The notes beneath the pieces were generated by a model that saw only the letters and a program-made list of their open reading frames with translations, ran no database searches and was not told where the DNA came from. Positions 47,273 to 55,902 of a DNA stretch of 64,000 nt are shown piece by piece. The DNA is from AP-15 sp963738185 (lineage in GTDB: Bacteria; Pseudomonadota; Alphaproteobacteria; ATCC43930; CGMCC-115725). The position numbers and the translations under genes were made by a program. The DNA is taken from positions 3,038,001-3,102,000 of the forward strand of contig CAVTVA010000003.1 of NCBI GenBank assembly GCA_963738185.1, written 5' to 3'. Numbering within the stretch: position 1 is the first letter of the stretch; each line of letters starts with the position of its first letter.

Positions 47273-48136
47273 ATGGCTGAGAAGGTGCGCTACAACAAGA
47301 TCATCGACCTCCTCGAGCACGGCAAGCCGGTTTTCAGCACCAGCACGGTCCCTAACGGCAGTCTGGATGACCTGACCTACATTGCTGATGCCGATTACGA
47401 CGCGGTCATCATTGAAATGGAACACGAGGGTTTTAGCTTCACCACTCTGCGTACCTCACTGCAAGTGCTGCTGAACCGCAAAAGGATTGCCGAGAAGGGC
47501 AATCTGCAACCCGACGTGGTGCCGATGGTCCGGATTCCTCCGAACGCCCGCGAGCGCAACCAGTGGGTGATCAAGCAGGCGCTGGACACCGGCGTGTATG
47601 GTCTGGTGTTGCCCCACCTGAGCACGGTGGAGGACGCCCAAGCCGCGGTCGCGGCGGCACGGTATCCGCAGGTGCCGGGGGTGCAAGACTTTGCACCGGC
47701 TGGGGAGCGCGGTTGGGGCAATCGCATCGCCTCCCGATACTGGGGTCTGACCCCGCAGGAATACTACGACGCCGCCGACCTTTGGCCCCTGGACCCCGAG
47801 GGCAATATCTTACTGATGGGCATCGTCGAAGAAGCAGAAGGGGTGCAGAACATACGCGACATTGTGCGTCAGGTGAGGGGCATCGGCGCCATCTGGGCAG
47901 GCCCCGGGGACATGTCGGTGTCGATGGGATTGCGGGGCCAAGCCAGCCATCCAGCCGTGCAAGAAAATCTGCTGCGCGTCCTGGCCGCCTGCAAAGAGTT
48001 CGACGTCCCCTGTGCGACGGGAGCCACGGCTGATGACGTGGCGATGCGCCTGGAGCAAGGCTTTCGCATCATCATGACCGCTCCGGTGAGAAGCACGCCA
48101 GGGCTGGTCGAGGGCCGCCGCCTCGCCGCGCGTTAA
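47273..48136 (+). CDS. HpcH/HpaI aldolase/citrate lyase family protein
   Basis: A 287-aa metal-dependent aldolase-like protein: YDAVIIEMEHEGFSFTTLRT, PMVRIPPNARERNQWVIKQA, GVYGLVLPHLSTVEDAQAAV, LLMGIVEEAEGVQNI (metal-ligand Glu) and WAGPGDMSVSMGL (metal-ligand Asp). It carries an insertion around residues 140-170 (RGWGNRIASRYWGLTPQEYY) that the 24.7-kb paralogue lacks. ATG 47273 follows GGAAGGGG. It would make or cleave a 2-oxo-4-hydroxyacid; the substrate is unknown. Confidence 0.88.
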   Translation: MAEKVRYNKIIDLLEHGKPVFSTSTVPNGSLDDLTYIADADYDAVIIEMEHEGFSFTTLRTSLQVLLNRKRIAEKGNLQPDVVPMVRIPPNARERNQWVIKQALDTGVYGLVLPHLSTVEDAQAAVAAARYPQVPGVQDFAPAGERGWGNRIASRYWGLTPQEYYDAADLWPLDPEGNILLMGIVEEAEGVQNIRDIVRQVRGIGAIWAGPGDMSVSMGLRGQASHPAVQENLLRVLAACKEFDVPCATGATADDVAMRLEQGFRIIMTAPVRSTPGLVEGRRLAAR

Positions 48137-48246
48137 TGCACTGTCTTTCGTGCACCGCGGGAGGGTGGCATGACGTCGTCACTCGGAGTTCTTCCTGCCT
48201 GTAAACACAGAGGCTTGTGTCTAAGTAGAGCGCTGAATGGCGGCGC

Positions 48247-48492
48247 TCACGCGCCGCCATCGCCGAAGCGCCTCACCGCGATGCCGAGCCTCCGTGCCTT
48301 GTCGGCAAGGTTGCCCTGGATGCCGGTGCCGGGAAAGACGATGACGCCGATCGGCATGGCGTCGAGCATCTGATCGTTGCGCTTGAACGGGGCAGCCTTC
48401 GCATGCCGCGCCCAGTCGGGTTTAAAGGCGATCTGGGGCACCTTACGGCTGTCGGCCCAGCAGGCGGCGATGCGCTCGGCGCCCTTCGGCGC
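48247..48492 (-). pseudogene. DUF2493 (YspA/SLOG-like) protein, C-terminal fragment
   Basis: LHGGAPKGAERIAACWADSR, then QIAFKPDWARHAKAAPFKRN and IGVIVFPGTGIQGNLADKAR match the C-terminal half of DUF2493 proteins, a nucleotide-binding Rossmann-like family common in ICEs. The N-terminal part is missing: the sequence joins the Toprim primase fragment at about 48490. Confidence 0.75.
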
Positions 48493-48882
48493 GCCGCCGT
48501 GCAGCTTCTGGCGATCCGGCCGGAGTTGACTCGCGCCCGAACCTATCCGGTGCCGATTCCGACCGTGGCAGGTGGAGAAAGGAGCGCGCTTCGTCGATCA
48601 CGTCGCGCAGGTGGTCCAGCCCCTGGTTCATGGCGATGAGGTCGAGGAGGTCGCCATGCTCGCCGGTGGCGGCGTCGGTCCATTTGCCGGCGGCGCCCTT
48701 GCCGCTCTCCGGCCCTTTCAGCCGGACGAACAGGCTGCGGCCCGGCGTGTTGGCGACGTCGCCGACCAGCCAGTAGCGGCCCTCGCGGCGACCGTTGGAG
48801 AGATAGTGGCGGCACACCGCCTCGGCATCGCGCGCGAGCCGGTGCGCCACTTCAGCGGCTTGGGAGGACAGGCTGCCTCATG
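48493..48882 (-). pseudogene. Toprim/zinc-binding primase-helicase protein, N-terminal fragment
   Basis: AHRLARDAEAVCRHYLSNGR, GRYWLVGDVANTPGRSLFVR, KGAAGKWTDAATGEHGDLLD and LRDVIDEARSFLHLP match the N-terminal region of Toprim-domain proteins carried by ICEs. The match stops at SPEAARR, where it meets the DUF2493 fragment out of frame. The start is either GTG 48850 or an ATG near 48882 with a one-base shift. The catalytic Toprim domain itself is lost. Confidence 0.72.
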
Positions 48883-50180
48883 CCGCCGCCCTGTCAGCGA
48901 TGCGCAGCAGCGGGAAGCGGTCCATCCGCGCGCCGAGGATCGCCGGACCGGCAGCGCCGGTCGGCACGAAGAGCCTGAGCTTCCAGGTGATGATCTCGGA
49001 GATCAGACCGATCGCCTTGAGGCGGTCGACCATCCCATCGGTGAAGCCGGAGAGCTCCATGCGGAATTCGCCCATGACCCTGACGCGGCGAAATTCGAGG
49101 CCGTCTTGGAGCTGCAGAACCGTCTGGCCGCCGAGCACAACATTCCATGCATCGGCGGGTGCGAGGGTCGGCGCATCGGACTGCGTCGCCTGCGCGACCC
49201 AGGCCGGCGAGACCAGGCGGCCGATGATGCGTTCGCCTTCATCGGTCTGGAGGCGGTAGACGCGCATCGCGATGAGAACTCTCGGCAGTCACCGTCTCGA
49301 CTCCGAGATCATAGGTGCCCGACGCGATGGCGCCCTCGATCCTGGTGCGCAGCAGACCCTCGAACACGCCGAACAGCGTGTTCTGCAGATCGACACGCTC
49401 GGCGCCATCACCAAGGGCCAGCGTCAGACCGGCGGCCAGGGTCTGTTCCGCGCCGACGACAATCTCGAATCCGTCTACGACCGGGCGGCAACGCGCCAGC
49501 TCTATGTCCTGCTCTACAGCGGCAAGGCGGAGGGCTGCTCGTTTCAGGCGTTCGAGGACGCGACCGGCCTCCGCTTGACCGATGGCGACGGCAGCTTGCG
49601 CGAGGACCTACCGCCGATCACCACCTTTCTCAATCGGCTCCTCCCGCTGACCATCGCTGCGACACCGCCAGCCTCGATCGCTTCGACGAACTCGGCACGG
49701 GTGGCGAAGGGGAAATCCTCGCCGCCCCACAAGCCGAGCCGCTGGGCATAGGCGAGATTGTCGACCGTGGTCGCGCCGGTCGCGGAAACGTAGAGCACCC
49801 GGGCATCGGGCAGGGCGTGCTGCAGGCGCAAGCCCGCTCGTCCCTGCTGGAGCGCGCCTGGTCGCCGCGTTCGCTCTTGCCGCCGCCGGCGTTCTGCATC
49901 GCGTGGCTTTCGTCGAAGACGATGACCCCGTCGAAGTCGGAGCCAACCAATCGACGATCTGGCGGACGCGCGAAACCTTCTCCTCGCGCGCGTCGGACCG
50001 TAGCGTGGCGTAGGTTGTGAATAGGACGCCTTCGTCCAGGCGGATCGGCGTGCCTTGCCGGAAGCGCGCGAGCGGCGTGATCAGCAGCCGTTCCTGGCCC
50101 AGTGCAGACCAGTCGCGCTGGGCGTCCTCGATCAACTTGTCGGATTTCGAGACCCAGACCGCGCGCCGGCATCGCGGGTC
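48878..50180 (-). pseudogene. Strawberry-notch-like helicase, rearranged remnant
   Basis: Minus-strand pieces in order: VSKSDKLIEDAQRDWSALGQ, GVLFTTYATLRSDAREEK, FDGVIVFDESHAMQNAGGGK (helicase motif II, DESH), LYVSATGATTVDNLAYAQRL, LQNTLFGVFEGLLRTRIEGA, SGTYDLGVETVTAES and RVYRLQTDEGERIIGRLVSP. They belong to the large strawberry-notch NTPase/methyltransferase proteins of ICEs. The N terminus is missing, several frame changes occur, the region after GGVAAM is deleted, and one internal piece lies in reverse orientation (49393-49651). Clearly non-functional. Confidence 0.75.
49393..49651 (+). other. Inverted internal segment of the strawberry-notch gene
   Basis: On the plus strand this stretch reads LGAITKGQRQTGGQGLFRAD, CSFQAFEDATGLRLTDGDGS and REDLPPITTFLNRLLPLTI, the same protein family as the flanking minus-strand pieces. 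Turning it round places PLTI directly before DLQNTLFGVF, restoring the family order, so a roughly 260-bp inversion took place. The joints share the short sequence ATCG. Confidence 0.7.
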
Positions 50181-50342
50181 TCCGCGACGGGCGCCGCGAG
50201 CCTCTCTCGCGACCTCCAACCCGTCACGGCCGACCCGGCCTGACTCTCACTCTAGGCCGTGTCTTACGGCCGCGGCGGCGGGCGATCCGAGCTTCGCCCG
50301 GCCATCTTGCCGGCCCGCGACTGCGCGATGTGTGGACGGCGG

Positions 50343-50654
50343 TCATCCGGCCGAGCGCCACCACGCGATGCGCTCCTCCCGTGAAGCGTTGGCGATCCGC
50401 AGCAGCAGATCGCCGTGGCATGCCGCCGGCGCGCAGAAGCACAGCAGATCCTTGCCGCGAAGTTCGTCGAGCGCGCGCAGCAGGTGATGCTGATCCCGCA
50501 GCCAGCGGGCATGCTTGGCGATGACGGCCACACGATCGCCATCGACGCCGATCCGAAACGGGTTGCCCCATTTGCTGCCGCGCCCGATGTAGATCGCGCC
50601 GTGATGCTTGCCGGCCATGTGCTTGTTGAGAACCCCGCACATATGAACCTCCAT
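50343..50654 (-). CDS. DUF4326 domain protein
   Basis: A 103-aa protein: KHHGAIYIGRGSKWGNPFRI, HARWLRDQHHLLRALDELRG and LLCFCAPAACHGDLLLRIAN are the DUF4326 signature, with its conserved GRGSKWGNPF and Cys-rich CFCxPxxCHG. The family is widespread in phages and ICEs with unknown function. It is the only apparently intact gene of this island. ATG 50654 lies behind GGGAA. Confidence 0.85.
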   Translation of the reverse strand: MEVHMCGVLNKHMAGKHHGAIYIGRGSKWGNPFRIGVDGDRVAVIAKHARWLRDQHHLLRALDELRGKDLLCFCAPAACHGDLLLRIANASREERIAWWRSAG

Positions 50655-51066
50655 TTCCCGCTTCGTGAGCGATGGAGGTTGGAAGGGCGCGGCAGCATGC
50701 CCGCATGTCACGCAGCGGTCGGCTCGACGACTGTCACGGGAACGGCGCAGCCGTTGACATGCGGGCGACCGCGCCAAACTGGCCGACGTTCAGCGATGAG
50801 CAGGATACGGGGCCTGTGAGCAGGGTCCGTCGGAACAAAAGTTCGCTGGCAGAAGCGGCCGGCGGATTGGCGGATTTAGCGGTGCTGCCGATTGTCGCGA
50901 ATCGAGGACAGCGTCGCCAACCGCCATCGCACTACGGGGCGGAGGATGGGCATGTTCGCGCTGCCGGCAAGGGGGCGTTGCGGGGGCGTCCCCCGCAGAA
51001 GGGGGTGCGCCGGCGATATAAGCGCGGGCCAGGGGGAAGGCATTCCCTCGCAACAACGAACGGCGC
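50655..51066. other. Intergenic region with a strong hairpin
   Basis: No gene is recognised. GCGGGGG-CGT-CCCCCGC at 50980-50996 is a perfect 7-bp stem on a three-base loop, placed between the DUF4326 gene and the Argonaute remnant; both neighbours run on the minus strand, so it could be a terminator of the latter or an element-specific site. Confidence 0.45.
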
Positions 51067-51640
51067 TCACATGTAAAAGCGATACGACGGGTTCGGAGTC
51101 TGGTTGTCGCCCATCTCGGTCATGATTGTGCCGACTTTCTTGGCGAACGATAGCGTGATCGGATGTCGCGAGATGCCCTCAGCGGAATTCCAGTTCATCT
51201 TGCTCAGCGCCAGTATCTCCCTGGCGCGTTCCCGCATGTCAGTGTCGCCTGCTGAACCGATCTGAAGCGGTGCCGGCACATGAGGTCCTGGATATTCATC
51301 CCATAGGGGACGTAACCCGTCGTAAACAGGTAGTGTTCCGCGTCTCCAATGGTGCAAAGCGTACCGCGCCAAGGTTCTTGCATCCCTTTCCGCAGCAAGC
51401 GAAATGATGTCTCTCCCAGCCAAATCAGATCACAGGCTGGGACCCGTTTAAGGGCAGCACCGCGGAAGCCTGCCTCCTCCTCAGGTGCGTAACGGCTGGA
51501 CTTGTGGATGACGACCCTCGTGGGCGGTGTTCCCGCTTGAGCCTCATACGCGTCGATCACCCGATCGACGAGCACTGCTGCCTGCTCTTCGGTGAGATAG
51601 GGCTGGCGGTCGTGCTTCTGATCCGGAGGGATAGATGCGC
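51067..51640 (-). pseudogene. Prokaryotic Argonaute, C-terminal PIWI fragment
   Basis: TRVVIHKSSRYAPEEEAGF, CDLIWLGETSFRLLRKGMQE, HYLFTTGYVPYGMNIQDLMC, then after a frame change near 51265 PLQIGSAGDTDMRERAREIL and ALSKMNWNSAEGISRHPITL with the terminal SYRFYM. This is the end of a PIWI domain: the HKxxR block, the TTG strand and the LSKMNWNSA helix before the C-terminal aromatic tail. About 180 residues remain of a protein normally 450-750 long. It is cut off at about 51640, where it joins an AlbA/Schlafen-type ATPase fragment. Confidence 0.72.
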
Positions 51641-52150
51641 GTCCGCGAGGCCCGTGCCTGCGCGTTCCATCGATCGCATGCCGAAAAATACGTCGGCAAT
51701 CGACGGGTTGCGGATCTGGCTAAGCGATCGAATCGGGCGAAAACGGCCCTGCTCATCGATCTGCAGCCGCTCACGGAGCTCATTGGCGATTATGCCGGGA
51801 TTTGTGAATCGCATGGACCGACCCGCGATGACGTCGATCTCGGCCAGCTCCTGGCGCTCGTAGTCTCGGTGGACGAGCAGATTGATCGCCAGTTCGATGA
51901 TTGCGCGGGACGTGTAAGCGGTGCGCTCCTCGTAAGCGCGCTTCCCCTTGACTTTGAGTCTGGGATTGAGGTCCGGACCATCGAGTAGATCGATCAGTTC
52001 GCGGCGTTGCCGGATTAGGTTTCCGGTAACGATTGTGCGCCCTTTGCCAGAACGTGTGATTGCGACTGCCGCGTGGCGGAAGTCGTCGGGCAGATCGCTG
52101 GCAAACAGCAGGCAACACCCGATTGTATGCGTGTCACCTGCGGTGCCGGC
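51641..52150 (-). pseudogene. AlbA/Schlafen-type ATP-binding protein fragment
   Basis: HTIGCCLLFASDLPDDFRHA, TSRAIIELAINLLVHRDYER, IDVIAGRSMRFTNPGIIANE and RNPSIADVFFGMRSMERAGT match the middle and C-terminal regions of AlbA_2/Schlafen-type ATP-binding proteins (putative DNA-binding regulators or defence ATPases); NLLVHRDY and GTGLADAH are family landmarks. Both ends are lost: one to the IS110 remnant at about 52150, the other to the Argonaute fragment. Confidence 0.68.
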
Positions 52151-52159
52151 TCGCACGAG

Positions 52160-52891
52160 ACCGAGCTCGCCGGCGGCGGTGGAACGGCTGATCCGCAAGC
52201 TCGCCGGGCGCTATGACAAGCTGCATTTCTGCTACGAGGCGGGGCCGACCGGGTATGGGTTGCACCGCCAGATCCAGGCTCTCGGGCACGCCTGGGTGGT
52301 GGTCGCGCCGGCGTTGATCCCGAAGCGACCGGGCGAGCGGGTCAAAACCAACCGGCGCGACGCAGTGACGCTGGCACGCCTGCATCGGGCCGACGAGCTG
52401 ACCGGGGTCTGGGTGCCGGACACGACGCATGAGGCGGTGCGCGATCTGGTTCGTGCCCGCGAGGCGGCGGCCGATGATCGGCGCCGCAAACGCCAGCAGC
52501 TCTTGTCCTTCCTGCTCCGCCACGGCCGGATTTACAGTGGCGGTGGTCATTGGACGCTGGCGCACCGGCGCTGCTTGCCAAGCAGAGCTTCGAGCATGCC
52601 GCCGAGCAGATTGCCTCACTTTGGCCGGCAATCGCCGCGCCCGCCGGGTGCTTGTTGAAGCAGCCTGGACCTATCGTTATCCGGCCAGGGTCGGCGAGAC
52701 CCTGAGAGCACGGCTTGACGGGCTGCCCAAAACCGTGCGCGACATCGCCTGGAGAGCGCAAATCCGGCTGTGCGCCCGGTAGCGTCGACTGAGCGGCGCC
52801 GGCAAGAAGCGGCCGGTCGTGGTCGCGGCAATCGCGCGCGAAATGGCCGCCTTCCTGTGGGCGATCGGCCGCGAGGTGGCGCCCGCATAAA
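52160..52891 (+). pseudogene. IS110-family transposase remnant
   Basis: DEDD-domain part: VERLIRKLAGRYDKLHFCYE, AGPTGYGLHRQIQALGHAWV, VAPALIPKRPGERVKTNRRD (a catalytic Asp), WVPDTTHEAVRDLVRAREAA. At about 52590 the sequence jumps, with a frame change, to LTLAGNRRARRVLVEAAWTY in the C-terminal serine-domain region, so roughly 130 residues with the second catalytic domain core are missing. TAG at 52780-52782 replaces the Tyr of LCARYRRLS. The tail VVVAAIAREMAAFLWAIGRE is intact. Confidence 0.8.
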
Positions 52892-52984
52892 CCGCGCGGC
52901 GCAACCCCCAGCTGCACAGTGCCGGGGGCGGAGCCACGGTGGGGAACTCCCGTCGCCAGTTATGTGGCCGGGCCGCAGTCCAGC

Positions 52985-53115
52985 AAACTGCTCCCGACGC
53001 CCGTCCTCTAGACCGAGGAAAGCCCCGAGACGAAGACACGGAAGGCGGTAACCAACCCGCGGATAAGAGCCTGATCAACCGTCGTCTCCAGCTCCGTCCC
53101 CGGTTCTGTGCAGGT
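52985..53115 (+). ncRNA. Candidate bridge/seek RNA region of the IS110 remnant
   Basis: The non-coding right end contains CTAGACCGAGGAA, GGTAACCAACCCGCGGATAA and CAACCGTCGTCTCCAG, a set I recognise as recurring downstream of this transposase lineage. In the IS1111 subgroup of IS110 the guide RNA comes from this end. The identification rests on memory of conserved sequence and on family knowledge, not on a fold I could compute. Confidence 0.35.
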
Positions 53116-53412
53116 TCAGCCAATCAAGCTCCGGCCTCGACCTCGAGGCCGTGCCGCAAACCTGTTGCTTCCTCCTTGACCGGGGACATAAGAGCTAAGC
53201 TAGGAGGCTGCGGTGAGCCTCTTGGGCTGTGCACCGTGTGAATGCGCATGGGTGCGTCTAGGCGACAAGACCGCCCTCTCGGGACCCGGGATGTCCTCTG
53301 GCCTCACTTTCAGACCGTCGGCTCGGGGCGATCAAAACAGGTTACAAATCGCGCCGAGCGCAGGACCGCCTTCCACGTTGAAAAATCAATGGCGGCGCAT
53401 TCGTATCGCCGC

Positions 53413-54231
53413 TCAGTAATATACCGACCGCCCGGCCCCGCCGCTTGCCGCCACCAGTTCGCCGGAGACGGCCCAGGCCTTTTCCGAGGCCAGGAAGACC
53501 GCGACGAACGCGACCTCGGAAGCGTCCACCATGCGGCAGATGGCATTGCCTCGCGGCGAGTCCGGTGCGAAGTCCTGCCGCTCCGCGTCTTCGGGTGATA
53601 CGCCCAGCTGCGTGGCTCGGGCAGCGATCAGGCTCGGCGTGCGCTCGGTGCGGGTCGTGCCGGGATGGATGCAATTGACCGTGATCCCATGGCGGCCCAA
53701 TTGGACTGCCAGCGTCCTTGTCATGTGCACCAACCCGGCATTGCGGGCGCCGCCGCTGAGATTACCGGCGTTGCGGGCGTTGCCGCCGCTGATGTTGATG
53801 ATACGGCCCCAGCCCGCCGTCTTCATGAACGGGATGACGGCGCGGGAGCAGCGCAGCGCGCCGACGTATTTTACGTTGAAATCCTCTATCAAATCCTCGT
53901 CAACGACGGTTTCGATCGGGCCGGTCGCGGTGACCGAGCCCCCGGGTGCCGACCCGCTGTTCACCAGGATGTGCAAGCCGCCCAATTGCTGCGCCGCCTC
54001 GGCGACCATGCGCTCCACCTGCTCCCTGCTGGTCACATCGGCCGCGAGGGGAACGATGCGCCGGTTCGTCTCGGCCGCCAGCTCCCGCGCCGTCGCCTCC
54101 AGATCCCCCTGGTTGCGCGCCACGATCGCCACATCAACCCCTTCGCGAGCTAATTCCCGCGCAATCGCTTTGCCGATGCCCCGACTGCCGCCAGTCACGA
54201 TCGCATGCTTGCCGTGCAATCCAAGGTCCAT
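53413..54231 (-). CDS. SDR-family protein with atypical active site
   Basis: A 272-aa short-chain dehydrogenase fold: TGGSRGIGKAIARELAREGV (cofactor loop) and NSGSAPGG in place of NNAG. The catalytic Ser is present (INISGGNARN), but the Tyr-x3-Lys is replaced: NLSGGARNAGLVHMTRTLAV aligns with the usual SxYSASKAALxxLT, so Tyr becomes Gly and Lys becomes Asn. A subgroup of SDRs shares this SGGARNA pattern; it may use another mechanism or only bind a ligand. ATG 54231. Confidence 0.83.
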   Translation of the reverse strand: MDLGLHGKHAIVTGGSRGIGKAIARELAREGVDVAIVARNQGDLEATARELAAETNRRIVPLAADVTSREQVERMVAEAAQQLGGLHILVNSGSAPGGSVTATGPIETVVDEDLIEDFNVKYVGALRCSRAVIPFMKTAGWGRIINISGGNARNAGNLSGGARNAGLVHMTRTLAVQLGRHGITVNCIHPGTTRTERTPSLIAARATQLGVSPEDAERQDFAPDSPRGNAICRMVDASEVAFVAVFLASEKAWAVSGELVAASGGAGRSVYY

Positions 54232-54482
54232 GGCACTTTCTCCCGTTGGCGACGTGACTGCGCTTCTATCGCTTCACTGCTCATTGTTCTCTCTGAGGGT
54301 ACCTGGCGCAAGGGCGTTGCCGGACCCGGGACGAATAGGGATTGTGCCGACATGCTTCCGGCAGAGGCGTCGCCGCAGGTGTGATGCCGTGTCAAGGCAT
54401 CGGGGGCATCCGGAATGCCGAACAGCAACCTGCGTTCTTCATCCGTCAGCAGCAGTCGGCGCGCCCTCGAAATCCTCTCTCT
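54232..54482. other. Intergenic, no gene recognised
   Basis: The stretch between the SDR gene and the tandem repeat has no convincing frame on either strand. It probably includes the SDR promoter and scar DNA from the recombinase remnant downstream. Confidence 0.4.
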
Positions 54483-54526
54483 TGTCCTGGAAAGGGCCAT
54501 CAGGTGTCCTGGAAAGGCCCATCAGG
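54483..54526. repeat. 22-bp tandem duplication
   Basis: TGTCCTGGAAAGGGCCATCAGG (22 bases at 54483-54504, shown in full here as TGTCCTGGAAAGG plus GCCATCAGG) is followed directly by a copy with one mismatch (54505-54526). Confidence 0.8.
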
Positions 54527-54591
54527 ATTGTGGACATCGCAGGTGTATTGGACGTATTTTGTTGACGGAAATACCAGGATCTAAAGACCAT

Positions 54592-54723
54592 CCCCGCGGC
54601 GCGTCCACATTGACCTCGTGGCAGACGGTCGATCGTCCGAGCCCGAGCTATTTTGCAGCCGCGGTCGGTGACACACCTGCTTTCACCAGGCTGAGTGCAG
54701 CGGCGATCTTGTCGGCGAATGTT
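54592..54723 (-). pseudogene. Serine recombinase (resolvase/invertase) C-terminal remnant
   Basis: On the minus strand FADKIAAALSLVKAGVSPTA, AAK-stop-LGLGRSTVCHEV matches the HTH end of Hin/resolvase-type recombinases, where AAKQLGLGRSTVYR-like sequence is normal. TAG at 54658-54660 replaces the Gln. The catalytic domain is not present. Confidence 0.6.
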
Positions 54724-54760
54724 GCCAACCCAACTCTCTGGACCTCCTGAGGTGAACCCG

Positions 54761-55756
54761 ATGGCCGTTACCACTACCCAAACCAACCGCAAGAAACTGC
54801 TGCTGCCGACGACCCTGGCCAAGGCTGGGTGGGCGATTGTCGAGGCGCGCGAGGATGTCGAGGGCGTGCCCTATCAGACAACGGCGCCCAAGGCTGAATT
54901 GCACAAGCTGCTCGAGGACGTCGCCGGGGTCGCCTTGTCGGTGACGCCGTTCAGCGATCCCGAGCTCGACGCCGGCCCCGGGCTCGAAGTCGTGGCCCGC
55001 ATCGGCGTCGGCTATGACGCGGTCGATGTGCCGGCGCTGAGCCGGCGCCGCATCCCGCTGATGATCGCCGGCACCGCCAATTCGGTCAGCGTCGCCGAGG
55101 CCGGCGTGTACCTGCTGATGAACCTCGCCCGAAAGGGTGCCGCAATGGACCGGATGGTCAAGGAAGGCCGCTGGCACGACCGCTACAATGAGATGCCGGC
55201 CGACCTCTACGGCAAGACCGTGCTGATCGTCGGCTTTGGCAAGATCGGCACGCGCTCGGCCAAGCGGTTTGCCGCGATGGAGATGAACGTGCTGGTCTAC
55301 GACCCCTACCTCTATTCCGAGACGATCCGGGGCATGGGCTACGAGCCGGTTGGCGATCTCGACGAGGGTGTGGCGCGCGCCGATTTCATCACGATCCACT
55401 GCCCAAAGACACCCGAGACGGTCGGCTTGTTCGACGCCGCAAGGCTGGCGCGGATGAAGCGCAGCGCGTTTATCGTCAACACCGCGCGCGGCGGCATCAT
55501 CGACGAAACCGCGCTCTATGACGTGCTGAACGCGAACCGGATCGCCGGCGCGGCGCTCGACGTCTTTGTCGAGGAGCCCACCCCCAAGGATAACCCGCTC
55601 TTAACCCTCAAAAATTTTGTCGCCGCCCCGCACGTCGCCGGGGTCACCCGCGAGGCGGTCGATCGCATGGCGGTCACCACCGTGCACAACCTCTTGAGCG
55701 TGCTCGACGGCAAGCCCAACCGGGAAAACGTCGTCAACCGCGAAGTGCTGGGCTGA
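54761..55756 (+). CDS. D-2-hydroxyacid dehydrogenase (phosphoglycerate dehydrogenase-like)
   Basis: A 331-aa NAD-dependent dehydrogenase: VVARIGVGYDAVDVPAL, cofactor loop VLIVGFGKIGTRSAKRFAAM, ADFITIHCPKTPETVGLFDA, VNTARGGIIDETALYDVL (catalytic Arg), FVEEPTPKDNPLL (Glu) and APHVAGVTREAVDRM (catalytic His). It has no ACT domain, so it is probably not the serine-pathway enzyme but a catabolic hydroxyacid dehydrogenase. ATG 54761 lies after TGAGGTG. Confidence 0.9.
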   Translation: MAVTTTQTNRKKLLLPTTLAKAGWAIVEAREDVEGVPYQTTAPKAELHKLLEDVAGVALSVTPFSDPELDAGPGLEVVARIGVGYDAVDVPALSRRRIPLMIAGTANSVSVAEAGVYLLMNLARKGAAMDRMVKEGRWHDRYNEMPADLYGKTVLIVGFGKIGTRSAKRFAAMEMNVLVYDPYLYSETIRGMGYEPVGDLDEGVARADFITIHCPKTPETVGLFDAARLARMKRSAFIVNTARGGIIDETALYDVLNANRIAGAALDVFVEEPTPKDNPLLTLKNFVAAPHVAGVTREAVDRMAVTTVHNLLSVLDGKPNRENVVNREVLG

Positions 55757-55902
55757 ACGCCGCCGCGGAAGGCGAACGCATTTTAGCGGTTATCGACAGG
55801 GCGTGATGCTCGCCTCAGCCGGCACGCGATCATCGATGACCGGCGAGCGCAAGCCGACGCGCGGCGCTTGGCAGATCGCCGGCGTTTTGCGACCATTCCC
55901 TC

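Larger units (their letters stand above)
52151..53190 (+). mobile_element. IS110-family element, internally deleted
   Basis: It consists of a broken transposase gene and a non-coding right end. The left end and first about 55 transposase codons are missing, so the AlbA-type gene on the other side was cut by this element or by a later deletion. The right boundary is placed near 53190 from the loss of IS-like sequence; no flanking duplication is expected for this family. Confidence 0.62.
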
